NCBI RefSeq assembly: GCF_014639875.1
Contig: NZ_BMGD01000002.1
Location: 434,001-498,000, forward strand
Source: Blastomonas aquatica
GTDB taxonomy: Bacteria; Pseudomonadota; Alphaproteobacteria; Sphingomonadales; Sphingomonadaceae
DNA: 64,000 nucleotides
Direction of reading: 5' to 3'
A program made the translations under genes and the position numbers. This document shows, one piece after another, positions 45,471 through 54,371 of the stretch. Numbering within the stretch: position 1 is the first letter of the stretch; every line of letters starts with the position of its first letter. The notes under the pieces are model-generated. The model was not told where the DNA came from, ran no database searches, and was given only the letters and a program-made list of their open reading frames with translations.

Positions 45471-45973
45471 TCTGCGATTATCCCGGGCTTTTTGCGGCGT
45501 AGCAGCAGATAGATGGCGGCGGCACCAGCCAGCGACAAGAGGAAATTGTAACCCGCCAGCGAGATGCCGAACATCGACCAGGGGGCTGTATCACAGCGCA
45601 CCAGCGGCGCAGCCATGATCGAATTGAGAACATCGTCGGTCGTCGTTCCAGCGGAGATGGTTGACGCACAGCTTGTCACGCCATCCCACCAGCCATATTC
45701 GACCCCGGCATGAAAGCCGCCGATCAGACCGCTGATCGCAATCGCGACGGCGGCGAGCGAAGCCATTCCGACTGCAAGCCCCTGAACCCGGCGGACAGAC
45801 AGCACGGCCACCCCACCCAGCACCAGCGCAACCCAGTGCGGCCAGCGCTGCCAATAGCACATCTCGCAGGGGTACAGGCCAAACACATACTGGCTGATCA
45901 ATGCTCCGCCCAGCATGAAGGCCGGGACCAGAAGTGCCAGCCAGGCAGCGATACGCGGCGCGCGCGATGTCAT
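45467..45973 (-). CDS. DsbB-family disulfide bond formation protein
   Basis: A 168-residue inner-membrane protein with four helices. The first Cys pair is YPCEMCYWQRWPHW, matching the DsbB CxxC, and a second pair lies far apart in the loop after helix 3 (SCASTISAG and LVRCDTAPW). DsbB reoxidises DsbA using quinones. The second loop is typical of DsbB. It is translationally coupled to coq7, a quinone-synthesis gene, which suits its partner cofactor. Confidence 0.85.
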   Translation of the reverse strand: MTSRAPRIAAWLALLVPAFMLGGALISQYVFGLYPCEMCYWQRWPHWVALVLGGVAVLSVRRVQGLAVGMASLAAVAIAISGLIGGFHAGVEYGWWDGVTSCASTISAGTTTDDVLNSIMAAPLVRCDTAPWSMFGISLAGYNFLLSLAGAAAIYLLLRRKKPGIIAE

Positions 45974-46033
45974 ATCAGATCAGGCCCCCGAAAGATTCAA
46001 TCAAAACTGGTTTGTTCCCCGGTGAAGGGACCC

Positions 46034-47410
46034 TCAGTTGCGGCGAGTGAGCGGACGCGTCGCACCAGTGGAACGCGTGAGCCCACCCCTGGTTGCAGCG
46101 AGCCGGGCGCTTGCCATCGTTGTGCGCTGGAGCGTCGCCATCGCGTAATAGAGCTGGAAGTCCTCGATGCCCTTTTCCTCGAGCTGCTCGGTGGTCATCG
46201 AGAAGCGCGGATCGGCAAGCTTGTCGACCTCCAGATCCTTGTCATCCAGTCCGATCTCGTTGATCAGGTGACCGCGCAGATCGGATTCGCGCAGTTTCAT
46301 CCGGGTCTTGTAGTCGGGATCGGACAGCTGCGGCACCGCGATGTCGGGCTCGATCCCGCCTTCCTGCACCGAATTGCCCGACGGGGTGAAATACCGCGCG
46401 GTGGTAAGCTTGAGGGCGGTGGTGCGCGACAGCGGCAGCAGCGTCTGCACTGAACCCTTGCCAAAGCTGCGCTCGCCCATCACCAATGCTCGGCGGTGAT
46501 CCTGCAGCGCGCCCGCAACGATCTCCGATGCCGAAGCCGAGCCTGAATCGACCAGCACGATCAGCGGCGCGCCGCCAATGACGTCGCCGGGGCGGGCATA
46601 ATAACGTTCGATATCACCCTTGTGACGCCCTCGCTGCGAGACGATCTCGCCCTTTTCGAGGAACGCGTCGGACACGGCGACGGCCTCGTCGAGCAGGCCG
46701 CCGGGGTTCGAGCGCATGTCGAGCACATAGCCGACCGGCTTGCGGCCCAGCTTGGCTTCGATGTCCTGCACCGCCTTCGACACCTCCTCGCCAACACGCG
46801 AAGTAAAGCTGGCGATGGTGATGACGCCGATGTCATCCTTGATCTCCCAGGTCACCGGCTTGAGATCGATGATTGCGCGGGTGATGCTGACGTCGAACGG
46901 CTTGTCGCGACCTTCGCGCACGATGGTCAGCTTGATCGTCGAGCCAGGCTCGCCGCGCATCTGATCGACCGCCTCGTCCAGCGTGCCGCCATAGATCAAC
47001 TTGCCGTCGAGGTGGGTGATGTAATCACCCGGCTTGATGCCGGCCTTGTCGGCGGGGGTCTCGCGGGTGGGCGCGATGACCTTGACCGCGCCATCCTGCA
47101 TCGTCACCGACAGGCCCAGCCCGCCGTACATGCCCTCGGTCTGGGTGCGCAGGTTGGCGAAATCGCGTGCATCAAGGAAGCTGCTGTGCGGATCGAGACT
47201 GGCGAGCATGCCGTCGATCGCGCCGCGCACCAATTTATCGTCATCCACCGGCTCGACATAATCGGTCTTCACCCGCTCGAAGATGTCGACAAACCGCGAA
47301 ATCTCCGCCTGGGTGTCGGACTCGACTTGCGAAATGGCCGATGTCGCCACAGGCACCAGGGCTACGGCCAGGGCAATCGCGGAAACTCGGGCGAGGCGGG
47401 ACTTCATCAT
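46034..47410 (-). CDS. ctpA: S41-family C-terminal processing peptidase
   Basis: A 458-residue exported protease. A signal peptide opens it (LARVSAIALAVALVPVA); a PDZ domain spans about residues 95-170 (GLGLSVTMQDGAVKV, ADKAGIKPGDYI); and the catalytic Ser294 and Lys318 are in VDSGSASASEIVAG and GERSFGKGSVQ. Such proteases trim or degrade periplasmic proteins. The adjacent ATGs at 47410 and 47407 are both possible starts. It follows an EnvC-like gene across a 240-base gap and may have its own promoter. Confidence 0.9.
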   Translation of the reverse strand: MMKSRLARVSAIALAVALVPVATSAISQVESDTQAEISRFVDIFERVKTDYVEPVDDDKLVRGAIDGMLASLDPHSSFLDARDFANLRTQTEGMYGGLGLSVTMQDGAVKVIAPTRETPADKAGIKPGDYITHLDGKLIYGGTLDEAVDQMRGEPGSTIKLTIVREGRDKPFDVSITRAIIDLKPVTWEIKDDIGVITIASFTSRVGEEVSKAVQDIEAKLGRKPVGYVLDMRSNPGGLLDEAVAVSDAFLEKGEIVSQRGRHKGDIERYYARPGDVIGGAPLIVLVDSGSASASEIVAGALQDHRRALVMGERSFGKGSVQTLLPLSRTTALKLTTARYFTPSGNSVQEGGIEPDIAVPQLSDPDYKTRMKLRESDLRGHLINEIGLDDKDLEVDKLADPRFSMTTEQLEEKGIEDFQLYYAMATLQRTTMASARLAATRGGLTRSTGATRPLTRRN

Positions 47411-47650
47411 CAAACGCAACCTTGTTGTTGAACCGGTTTGGGCTTTGGCCTGGGTTAAGCTGGCCCGATCCCAACGGATGACAGGTGCATTCCCCAGACA
47501 GTGATCGTCACGCACTCCCCAAAGCGCGGCTTTTATAATCTAGGCGTTTGCAAGGGCAATTGCCAGATGCTTTGCCATCAAACCGCAATCCGTTTCGACC
47601 AGTAGATCACGCTAGCGATGCCACCTTTCCGGCAGGTGAACGGCTCGACG
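47411..47650 (-). promoter_or_regulatory. Gap upstream of the S41 protease with a possible promoter
   Basis: No gene seen. On the minus strand near 47535-47565, TTGCCC, about 16 bases, then TATAAA gives a fair sigma-70-like promoter upstream of the protease. Not tested further. Confidence 0.3.
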
Positions 47651-48868
47651 CTATGCGATCAATGCCGCGATATCGATCGGACGGCCGTTGCGGCGCAGTT
47701 CCACGGTGATCCGGGGGCGGTTATCGCCCGCGCGGCCGATCGGGTCGCCCTGCGCCACGCGTTCGCCGACCTTCAGCGGCGTGCGCTCCATCCCGGTGAT
47801 CAGGCTGGTCCAGCCCCCGACATGCTCGATGATCACGATCCGGCCAAAGCCGCGATAGGGCCCGGCAAACCCGACCCGGCCATCGGCAGGCGCGATCAAT
47901 ACGGCCCCGGGGCGCGCAGCGATGGTGAGCCCGCGCGAGCGCACACCGGTTTCTGCGACCTCGCCGAACCCAGCGACAACAGCGCCCATCAGCGGCAGGC
48001 GATAGGCTGGGCGGGCGCTGCGGACCACCAGTGGCGCGTTTTCGACGACCTGCGATTGCTGTGGACGGGGCGGACGCAACACTGGGCCGTCGAGCGCCGC
48101 CAGCCGTTCGCGCAGCGTTCCGCTCGCCTCGATATCGCTGACCAGCGTGTTTAGATCGCGCGCGCGATCCCCAAGGCCCAGCGCGCGTTCTTCCTCGAGC
48201 CGCGAGGTGCTGGCAAGCTGGCGCGATTGCGCGCGAGACTGCGCCTCCTGCCGGGCCAGCGCTGCGCGGCGGATCGCGAGTTCGCGGCGACCATCGCGCT
48301 GCAGCCTGGCTGCGCGCGTGGCCTGCGCGGCCAGATTGGCTGATCGGGCGATGTCCTGGCGCAGCAATGCGGTCTGCGCCTGCACCCTGGGAAGCGTGGT
48401 GGCCAGCACCGCGCGGACGCGAACCATGTCGTCGATCGATCCGGGTTGGACCAGGGCGAGCACTGTGGGCCGCCGCGCCAGCGATTGCAGCGCTGCGGTC
48501 AATCGGGCGAGCGGCTGCTGGCGTTTGGCCAACCGCGCCTGCTGCGCGCGCTGTAAAGTGGTGATGATCGTGACGCGTGCTTCTGCGACCGCGATGTCCG
48601 CTTCGGCCTCCTGCACCCGCGATGCCAGTGCGCGGGCTTCACGCCGGGAGCGATCAGCGTTTTCGATGGCATCTTCGGCCTGCCGTTCGAGCCGCCGGCT
48701 CCGGCGCGCGGCGGCTTTGGCATCAGCAAGCGATCGGGCAAGCGCGGCGCGTTCCTGGTCCAGCAGATCCATGCCCTGCTCTGCGGTGGCCGGGGCGGCG
48801 CTGCCGGGCAGTGAAAGCGCGAGCAGTCCGCCTGCGATCAAGGCCCATGCCAAAGAGCGCCGCGGCAT
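47651..48868 (-). CDS. EnvC-like murein hydrolase activator with degenerate LytM domain
   Basis: A 405-residue exported protein. After a signal peptide (LAWALIAGGLLALSLPGSAA) a long coiled coil spans about residues 30-250, followed by a LytM/M23 domain at about 285-400. The zinc ligands of active M23 peptidases are lost: the HxGxD region reads VRSRGLTIAARPG and the HxH region reads RPRITVELR. This is the state of EnvC, which does not cut murein but activates amidases at the septum. It is 4 bases downstream of rlmH, in the same run. Confidence 0.85.
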   Translation of the reverse strand: MPRRSLAWALIAGGLLALSLPGSAAPATAEQGMDLLDQERAALARSLADAKAAARRSRRLERQAEDAIENADRSRREARALASRVQEAEADIAVAEARVTIITTLQRAQQARLAKRQQPLARLTAALQSLARRPTVLALVQPGSIDDMVRVRAVLATTLPRVQAQTALLRQDIARSANLAAQATRAARLQRDGRRELAIRRAALARQEAQSRAQSRQLASTSRLEEERALGLGDRARDLNTLVSDIEASGTLRERLAALDGPVLRPPRPQQSQVVENAPLVVRSARPAYRLPLMGAVVAGFGEVAETGVRSRGLTIAARPGAVLIAPADGRVGFAGPYRGFGRIVIIEHVGGWTSLITGMERTPLKVGERVAQGDPIGRAGDNRPRITVELRRNGRPIDIAALIA

Positions 48869-48871
48869 CGC

Positions 48872-49294
48872 TCAACCTTCGCGGTGATAGGGATGGCCAG
48901 CCAGGATGCTGGTGGCACGATAGAGCTGTTCGGCGAGCATCGCGCGCGCCAACAGGTGCGGCCAGGTTGCCCTGCCGAACGCGATCAGCAGGTCCGCACC
49001 GGCGCGCTCGGCGGTATCGAAACCGTCTGCTGCGCCGATCAGGAACCGGGTCTCGCGCACGCCGTCCTCGCGCCAGCGATCGAGCGTCTGGGCAAACTCC
49101 ATCGATCCCAGATGCTTGCCGGTTTCATCGAGCATCACCGTGCGGCTGCCCGGCGCCGGGGGCGGAAGGGTGCCCCCCCGGTCGGGCAGTTCGGTGATCG
49201 CGAGCGGCCACTGGATGCGCTTGACATAGCGCTGCACCAGCTCGGCCTCGGGGGACCGACCGATCTTGCCGCGCGCGATGATGTGCAGGCGCAT
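48872..49294 (-). CDS. rlmH: 23S rRNA pseudouridine-1915 N3-methyltransferase
   Basis: A 140-residue SPOUT methyltransferase. It opens MRLHIIARGKIGRSPEAELV; the knot motif FLIGAADGFD and C-terminal WPHLLARAMLAEQLYRA are conserved. The usual GGPDGF reads GAADGF here. It lies between rsfS and the EnvC-like gene, the common arrangement for the family. Confidence 0.95.
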   Translation of the reverse strand: MRLHIIARGKIGRSPEAELVQRYVKRIQWPLAITELPDRGGTLPPPAPGSRTVMLDETGKHLGSMEFAQTLDRWREDGVRETRFLIGAADGFDTAERAGADLLIAFGRATWPHLLARAMLAEQLYRATSILAGHPYHREG

Positions 49295-49344
49295 AAACGA
49301 TCATCCTGCCTGAACGGGTCGGTGGCGAATCCGACGGTGTCGGA

Positions 49345-49773
49345 TCAGGCGTTTGGCGTCTCGGGAGCCTCGCCAAAGGCCCACATGCGCTCCAGATTAT
49401 AGAACGTGCGGACCTCGGGGCGGAACAGGTGGACGATGACATCGCCGGCATCGATCAGCACCCAATCGGCGTTGGTCATCCCTTCGATCCGCGCGGTGCC
49501 GCCCGACTGCTTGATGCGCTCGGCGAGCTTCTGCGCCATCGACGCAACCTGACGGGTCGAGCGGCCTGAGGCGATCACCATGAAATCGGCGATGTTGCTC
49601 TTGCCCGCGAGCGGAATCGAGACCACTTCCTGGGCCTGATCATCATCGAGCGACTGCATCACTAGCGCGTGCAACTCGGTGGCTTCTGCAAGCTGCGTTG
49701 CTGCGGTCCGAGGCGCCGGGCCAACGGCTCCGGTGGGGACGGGGCCTGACGGGGTGGAAGAAAGATTGGTCAA
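49345..49773 (-). CDS. rsfS: Ribosome silencing factor
   Basis: A 142-residue protein that binds uL14 and blocks subunit joining in starvation. SLDDDQAQEVVSIPLAGKSN and ADFMVIASGRSTRQVASMAQ open the domain, and WVLIDAGDVIVHLFRPEVR with YNLERMW close it. A 30-residue Ala/Pro-rich N-terminal extension precedes it, so the start may lie further in. It is 50 bases upstream of rlmH. Confidence 0.93.
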   Translation of the reverse strand: MTNLSSTPSGPVPTGAVGPAPRTAATQLAEATELHALVMQSLDDDQAQEVVSIPLAGKSNIADFMVIASGRSTRQVASMAQKLAERIKQSGGTARIEGMTNADWVLIDAGDVIVHLFRPEVRTFYNLERMWAFGEAPETPNA

Positions 49774-49900
49774 TTGAGCTCCTTGCGAACATACGCTTGA
49801 TTATGGGTGCATCGCCGGACAGGCGACAGCGAGAATGGCACAGGGTGAGGGGTTGAAAACATATCCCAGGTTGGGGTGGATGAAGCTCCGGCTGGGCCCG

Positions 49901-50545
49901 TCACGATAGCAGCTTCCGGGTTACTGCATCACGCACCGGACGGTCGGCGTGATCCAGAAACCAGTCAGGATAGCTCCTGCGCACGGCGGTTGCAGATCGC
50001 GGATCAGGACGAAAGCGCAGCAGCACGAGCGCCGGCATACTCCATCGTGTCCAGTCAATTGCCTGGTCCCGGGGACGGACACGATGCCCGAACCAGGCCA
50101 TCGCGGGGGCCGAAATGGCATTGCCATCATATCCCGGGCGGGCGATGACTGCAATCGGCATTTGCCGCGCGATGTTTCGCCACAGGTACCACTGGTGGAA
50201 ATTGGCCAGATTGTCGGCACCCATGATCCAGATGAAGTCGCGCTTCGGATAGCGTTTGCGTACCCGTGCGAGCGTATCAACCGTGTAGCGCGTGCCCAAT
50301 TGCGACTCGATCGCGGTCGCGCGAATCCGGCTGCGCCGGGCCATCGCGCGCGCCGATGCGAGCCGTGCCTTGAGCGGGGCCATGTCGCTGGACCCTGCCT
50401 TGAGCGGATTGCCGGGACTGACCAGCCACCAGACCTCGTCGAGCCCGAGCGCTTCGATCGCAAACAGGCTGATCGCGCGGTGGCCGCGATGCGCGGGATT
50501 GAATGACCCACCCATCAGGCCGATTCGTACAGGGCGGCCGTTCAT
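49901..50545 (-). CDS. nadD: Nicotinate-nucleotide adenylyltransferase
   Basis: A 214-residue enzyme forming deamido-NAD. The nucleotidyltransferase motif is GLMGGSFNPAHRGHRAIS, LVSPGNPLK follows, the substrate loop is FIWIMGADNLANFHQW, and the C-terminal SATAVRRS stands where the usual ISSTxIR is found. It lies 127 bases upstream of rsfS in the same run. Its start codon overlaps the stop of the ParE-like toxin gene by 4 bases. Confidence 0.94.
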   Translation of the reverse strand: MNGRPVRIGLMGGSFNPAHRGHRAISLFAIEALGLDEVWWLVSPGNPLKAGSSDMAPLKARLASARAMARRSRIRATAIESQLGTRYTVDTLARVRKRYPKRDFIWIMGADNLANFHQWYLWRNIARQMPIAVIARPGYDGNAISAPAMAWFGHRVRPRDQAIDWTRWSMPALVLLRFRPDPRSATAVRRSYPDWFLDHADRPVRDAVTRKLLS

Positions 50546-50841
50546 TCGGACGCGCCAGGGTCTTGGCCCCAGTCCTGACGCTCGTGGTAGACGCGCAGGA
50601 CAAGGATAACATCATCTACAGGTCGGTAGATCAGAATGTAGGGCGTTCTCTTTATGGGCCATTTGCGTTGGCCCGCTTCACCTACCACCGGTCCGGCAAA
50701 GGGCCAGTCCAGCAGAAAGCGGGCCGACCGAACGGATGATATGACGACCCTGTCAGCAAATTCGGGATCCTCTTCATACAGTTGGTCATCGATTGCGGAG
50801 AGGTCCTTCTGCGCTGCAGGAGTCCAGATCAGTCGTCTCAT
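50542..50841 (-). CDS. RelE/ParE-family toxin
   Basis: A 99-residue protein of the RelE/ParE fold: IWTPAAQKDLSAIDDQLYE, FADRVVISSVRSARFLLDWP, then RKWPIKRTPYILIYRPVDDVILVLRVYHERQDW, the typical closing strand with an Arg-rich end. ParE members block gyrase, RelE members cleave mRNA; the sequence does not tell which. It overlaps its antitoxin gene by 4 bases upstream and nadD by 4 bases downstream, so it is expressed with the housekeeping run. Confidence 0.85.
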   Translation of the reverse strand: MRRLIWTPAAQKDLSAIDDQLYEEDPEFADRVVISSVRSARFLLDWPFAGPVVGEAGQRKWPIKRTPYILIYRPVDDVILVLRVYHERQDWGQDPGASE

Positions 50842-51107
50842 TCAGCGGCTTGCCGGATGGCCTGACGATTGCGGACCCGTTCCTCCACCCACTCTTCCAT
50901 CTGCTCTTGCGTCAAATAGCGACCTGCGGCGATGTCGTCCTCGCCGACCTTGACGAAATCCATGAACGCGGTCTCGGCGCGGGCCATCTTTTCGATTGCG
51001 CGGGCGGCGAGCCAACTGCGGCTGCGGCCTTGCGCGGCGGCAATGCGATCGACCAGTTCCATGACTTCAGGGTCGATGCGGGCGGTGATGACCTGGGACT
51101 TGCTCAT
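50838..51107 (-). CDS. Ribbon-helix-helix antitoxin
   Basis: An 89-residue protein with an N-terminal ribbon-helix-helix (QVITARIDPEVMELVDRIAAAQGRSRSWLAARAIEKM) and a charged C-terminal tail that would wrap the toxin. It precedes the ParE-like toxin with a 4-base overlap. The ATG at 51107 is chosen over a TTG at 51122, which sits inside the operator palindrome. It lies 40 bases after proA in reading order and is most likely autorepressed through that palindrome. Confidence 0.87.
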   Translation of the reverse strand: MSKSQVITARIDPEVMELVDRIAAAQGRSRSWLAARAIEKMARAETAFMDFVKVGEDDIAAGRYLTQEQMEEWVEERVRNRQAIRQAAE

Positions 51108-51114
51108 GGCCGAT

Positions 51115-51129
51115 GTATACAATGTATAC
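51115..51129. promoter_or_regulatory. Operator palindrome upstream of the antitoxin
   Basis: GTATACAATGTATAC is two GTATAC palindromes with a 3-base spacer, eight bases upstream of the antitoxin start. RHH antitoxins usually bind such repeats to repress their own operon. It lies between the antitoxin and the end of proA. Confidence 0.65.
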
Positions 51130-51146
51130 GTGCGTCCGGCAACTTC

Positions 51147-52433
51147 CTATGAGCCGCGAACCTGACCGGTCCCATCGACCAGCCACTTATAGGTCGTCAG
51201 CCCCTCCAGCGCGACCGGGCCGCGGGCATGCAAGCGTCCGGTTGCGATGCCGATCTCCGCGCCCAGCCCGAATTCGCCGCCATCGGCAAACTGGCTCGAG
51301 GCGTTGACCATGACGATCGCGCTGTCGACTTCGGCCTGGAACCGCGCAGCAACATCCGCGTCAGCGGTGATGATCGCCTCGGTATGGCCCGAACTGTGGC
51401 GCGCGATATGCGCCAGCGCGCCGTCCATTCCGTCCACGAAGCACGCCGATACGATTGCATCGAGATACTCGGTGTCCCAGTCTTCCTCGCTCGCCGAAAC
51501 CGCGCGCGGCTCGAGCTCGAGCACCATGTCGTCACCGCGTACCTCGCATCCGCCATCGACCAAAGCGGCGAGCAGGGCGGCGGCATCGGGATAGTCGCGG
51601 TCGATCAGCAATGTCTCCATCGCTCCGCAGATCCCGGTGCGGCGCAGCTTGGCGTTGACCACGATAGCACGCGCCATGTCCGGATCGGCGGCGGCATGGA
51701 CAAAGCTGTGGCAGATACCGTCGAGATGCGCGAGCACGGGCACCCGGGCATCTGCCTGGACCCGCGCGACCAGGGACTTGCCGCCGCGCGGGATGATCAG
51801 ATCGATCCCGCCGCTCGCCGCCAGCATTGCGCCCACCGCGTCGCGGTCCTGCGTCGGCACCAGCTGCACCGCGTTTGCTTCCATCCCTGCGCTGGCCAGT
51901 CCGCGCGCAAAACTGGTGTGCAGCGCGCGGTTGCTGTGCACCGCTTCGCTGCCGCCGCGCAGGATCACGGCATTGCCTGAACGAACGCACAACGCTGCTG
52001 CGTCGATAGTCACATTGGGACGACTCTCATAAATGATACCGATGACCCCGATCGGCACCCGCACCCGGCGCAGCGTCATGCCTGCAGGCGCGATCCGCCG
52101 ATCAATTTCTTCGCCCACCGGGTCGGGCAGGGCAGCCACCGCGGCCACGCTTTCGGCAATGGCCGCGAGGCGACCGGCATCCAGCCGCAACCGATCGATC
52201 ATGGCAGAAGACAGTCCGCGCGCAATTCCCGCGTCGCAATCGCGCATATTGGCTGCAAGGATGGTGTCTGCATCTTCGCGCAAGGCAACTGCCGCTGCGC
52301 AAAGCGCATCTGCCTTGGCGGCATCATCCATCCGCCTCAGGCTGTGCGATGCACAGCGGGCGGCCACGCAGCAGCGGTCGATGATCTGCGCGGCAGTGGG
52401 TTCCTGCCGAAGGAGGGGTGGTGGGTTGTTCAT
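51147..52433 (-). CDS. proA: Gamma-glutamyl phosphate reductase
   Basis: A 428-residue enzyme for the second step of proline synthesis. The catalytic Cys is in AKLRRTGICGAMETLLIDRD, with NAVILRGGSEAVHSN and PRGGKSLVARVQADARVPVLAH upstream and the C-terminal ADGGEFGLGAEIGIATGRLHARGPVALEGL. Complete. It heads the minus-strand run leading to nadD, with the toxin-antitoxin pair in between. Confidence 0.96.
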   Translation of the reverse strand: MNNPPPLLRQEPTAAQIIDRCCVAARCASHSLRRMDDAAKADALCAAAVALREDADTILAANMRDCDAGIARGLSSAMIDRLRLDAGRLAAIAESVAAVAALPDPVGEEIDRRIAPAGMTLRRVRVPIGVIGIIYESRPNVTIDAAALCVRSGNAVILRGGSEAVHSNRALHTSFARGLASAGMEANAVQLVPTQDRDAVGAMLAASGGIDLIIPRGGKSLVARVQADARVPVLAHLDGICHSFVHAAADPDMARAIVVNAKLRRTGICGAMETLLIDRDYPDAAALLAALVDGGCEVRGDDMVLELEPRAVSASEEDWDTEYLDAIVSACFVDGMDGALAHIARHSSGHTEAIITADADVAARFQAEVDSAIVMVNASSQFADGGEFGLGAEIGIATGRLHARGPVALEGLTTYKWLVDGTGQVRGS

Positions 52434-52690
52434 GGCCAGCGTGTATCAGCCAGATGCGGCGCTTCCAAGCCGCGACTCGGAGCAGGGTTGGATAGGAAAA
52501 AAACGACTCGCAACCGTTTGCACCCGCATTTTGACACTCAAAGTGACGCAAAATTTGAGAAAAAATCGTTTGGCGATGCGGCTCATCGCACGACTCGTCC
52601 GCCTCGTGGCAATCACCCCGGACTCGATTCGCCAATCCCGATTCGCTTTGCTAGCCGCGCTTCGGGGTTAACATTAGGGTCGAACGGGTC
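52434..52690. other. Intergenic gap between proA and the M23 gene
   Basis: 257 bases without a gene, the promoter region for two divergent genes. It is A/T-richer than its surroundings near 52500-52570 and has no strong hairpin. No motif that I can identify. Confidence 0.5.
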
Positions 52691-53875
52691 GTGCACATTT
52701 TATCGGTGCGTAAGCGTGCTACGAACACGCTGACGCAATGGTTCCCTGATCGCGAATTTTTTATGCGATCGCAGGGACAAATCAAATTCGTGAAAATATC
52801 GGCGCGTCTGCAGATGGCGGTCGTTGGCGCTATTGCGGCTGCGCTGCTGCTGTGGCTGGTGGTGACGCTGGCCATGCTTGTCAGCCAGTACAGCATCAGC
52901 GCCGAGCGGCTGGCGCTGGTCCGCAAGCAAGCGCAAGTCGAAAGCTCGGCCAGCCGGGTCGCGGCCTATCGCTCCTCGGTCAACGATGTCGCAGCCGATC
53001 TCGAGAAGCGCCAGGAGTTTCTGGAAGATATCGTCACCAGCTATATTGGTGAACAGGCAGCGAGCGAGGACGCGAGCGCAGTCGTCGGTGCGACTGCCGG
53101 GGGCGGCACAGACGAGGCCGACAAGACCGCGCGCAAGATCAGCGCAATGGTTCCAGAAGCCGCCGGCCTCGCCCGGATGGAGGCGCGCCAGATTGCGTTT
53201 GTCGAGCAGTTGACTAAGTCTGCGGCGATACGCGCTGCCAACGCCGAGCAGGCTATCCGCAAGTTTGGGCTGAACCCCGACAGCGTCGCGCGCGCCAGCG
53301 CGTCGGCACAGGGTGGTCCGTTCATCCCGCTCAAGCGTTCGGGGACGCTGCGGCTCGATCCGCGGTTTACTGCTCTGGGACAGACGCTCGCCCGCATGGA
53401 TGCCCTCGAGCGCGGCCTGGTTGCCATTCCCTCGGGGTCGCCCGCGCTGGCGCCCGCCATCACCAGCGGCTTCGGATATCGTCGCGATCCGTTCACCGGC
53501 GCCGCCGCTCTGCACAGTGGCATCGACTTCAAGGGCGCGCATGGATCGTCGATCCTCGCCGCCGCGCAGGGCAAAATCGTTTTTGCCGGCTCCAAGAACG
53601 GCTATGGTAATTGCGTCGAAGTGGCGCATGGCAATGGCCTGGTGACACGGTATGCTCACCTGTCTTCGATCGGAGTCCGCGTCGGGCAGCGGGTGAACAA
53701 GGGCGAGCGGCTAGGCGGCATGGGCAGCACCGGTCGTTCCACTGGCACCCATCTGCATTTCGAGGTGCGTCACAACGACCGTGCCATGAACCCACGCCCG
53801 TTTCTGGAGGCCAATCGTGATGTTCTCAAGATCCAAGCCGTCGCCGAACAGCGGACAGACGACGCCACCCGTTAA
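52691..53875 (+). CDS. M23 peptidoglycan endopeptidase
   Basis: A 394-residue membrane-anchored murein hydrolase. One N-terminal membrane segment at about 45-65 (VVGAIAAALLLWLVVTLAML) leads into a coiled coil, then a LytM domain at about 260-375. Its zinc ligands are intact, in AALHSGIDFKG and TGTHLHFEVRHNDR. It should cut cell-wall peptide crosslinks in the periplasm. The GTG at 52691 is used; a GTG at 52706 is in frame. Its last 56-59 bases overlap the bactofilin gene, so the two are translated together. Confidence 0.87.
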   Translation: MHILSVRKRATNTLTQWFPDREFFMRSQGQIKFVKISARLQMAVVGAIAAALLLWLVVTLAMLVSQYSISAERLALVRKQAQVESSASRVAAYRSSVNDVAADLEKRQEFLEDIVTSYIGEQAASEDASAVVGATAGGGTDEADKTARKISAMVPEAAGLARMEARQIAFVEQLTKSAAIRAANAEQAIRKFGLNPDSVARASASAQGGPFIPLKRSGTLRLDPRFTALGQTLARMDALERGLVAIPSGSPALAPAITSGFGYRRDPFTGAAALHSGIDFKGAHGSSILAAAQGKIVFAGSKNGYGNCVEVAHGNGLVTRYAHLSSIGVRVGQRVNKGERLGGMGSTGRSTGTHLHFEVRHNDRAMNPRPFLEANRDVLKIQAVAEQRTDDATR

Positions 53876-54302
53876 TTCGCGTTCAGCCAGGTCAGGATCC
53901 AGCATGGTCGGCAATTCCACCTTTTCGGTCATCGGCGCCGATGTCGTGATTACCGGCAACATTTCAGCCAAGGTCGATCTGCACATAGATGGCCGGGTGG
54001 AAGGCGACATCAGTTGCGCCTCGCTGGTGCAGGGCGAATCGAGCGCCATCCATGGCGCGGTGGTCGCCGAAACCGCGCGACTCGCCGGAACGGTGACCGG
54101 ATCGATCGATGCTCGTGAGCTTGTCATCACCGCCAGCGCCCGGGTGACCGGAGATATCAGCTACGAGACGATCACCATCGAGCAGGGCGGCCACGTCGAT
54201 GGCCAGTGCCGTCACAAGAGCAACGCTGGCCATGCCGCAGCGTCAGCGCTTGGTAATGGGACGTCAGGCGAAGACCGGCCAGCACTGCTGATCGCCAACT
54301 GA
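53820..54302 (+). CDS. Bactofilin
   Basis: A 160-residue cytoskeletal protein. Residues 35-130 form the right-handed beta-helix bactofilin domain: STFSVIGADVVITGNISAKV, DLHIDGRVEGDISCA, VTGSIDARELVITASARV, with short disordered ends rich in Ser and Pro. Bactofilins form filaments on the membrane and place murein enzymes. GGAGG lies nine bases before the ATG at 53820; a GTG at 53817 directly precedes it. It overlaps the M23 endopeptidase gene, the pairing seen in other bacteria where the two act on cell shape. Confidence 0.9.
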   Translation: MFSRSKPSPNSGQTTPPVNSRSARSGSSMVGNSTFSVIGADVVITGNISAKVDLHIDGRVEGDISCASLVQGESSAIHGAVVAETARLAGTVTGSIDARELVITASARVTGDISYETITIEQGGHVDGQCRHKSNAGHAAASALGNGTSGEDRPALLIAN

Positions 54303-54371
54303 CTGCGGCAAAGTTGCATGGCTGTAAAAAGCCGCTAGGCGAGACCGGCTTGGCCGCGTAATCTGCCGGTC

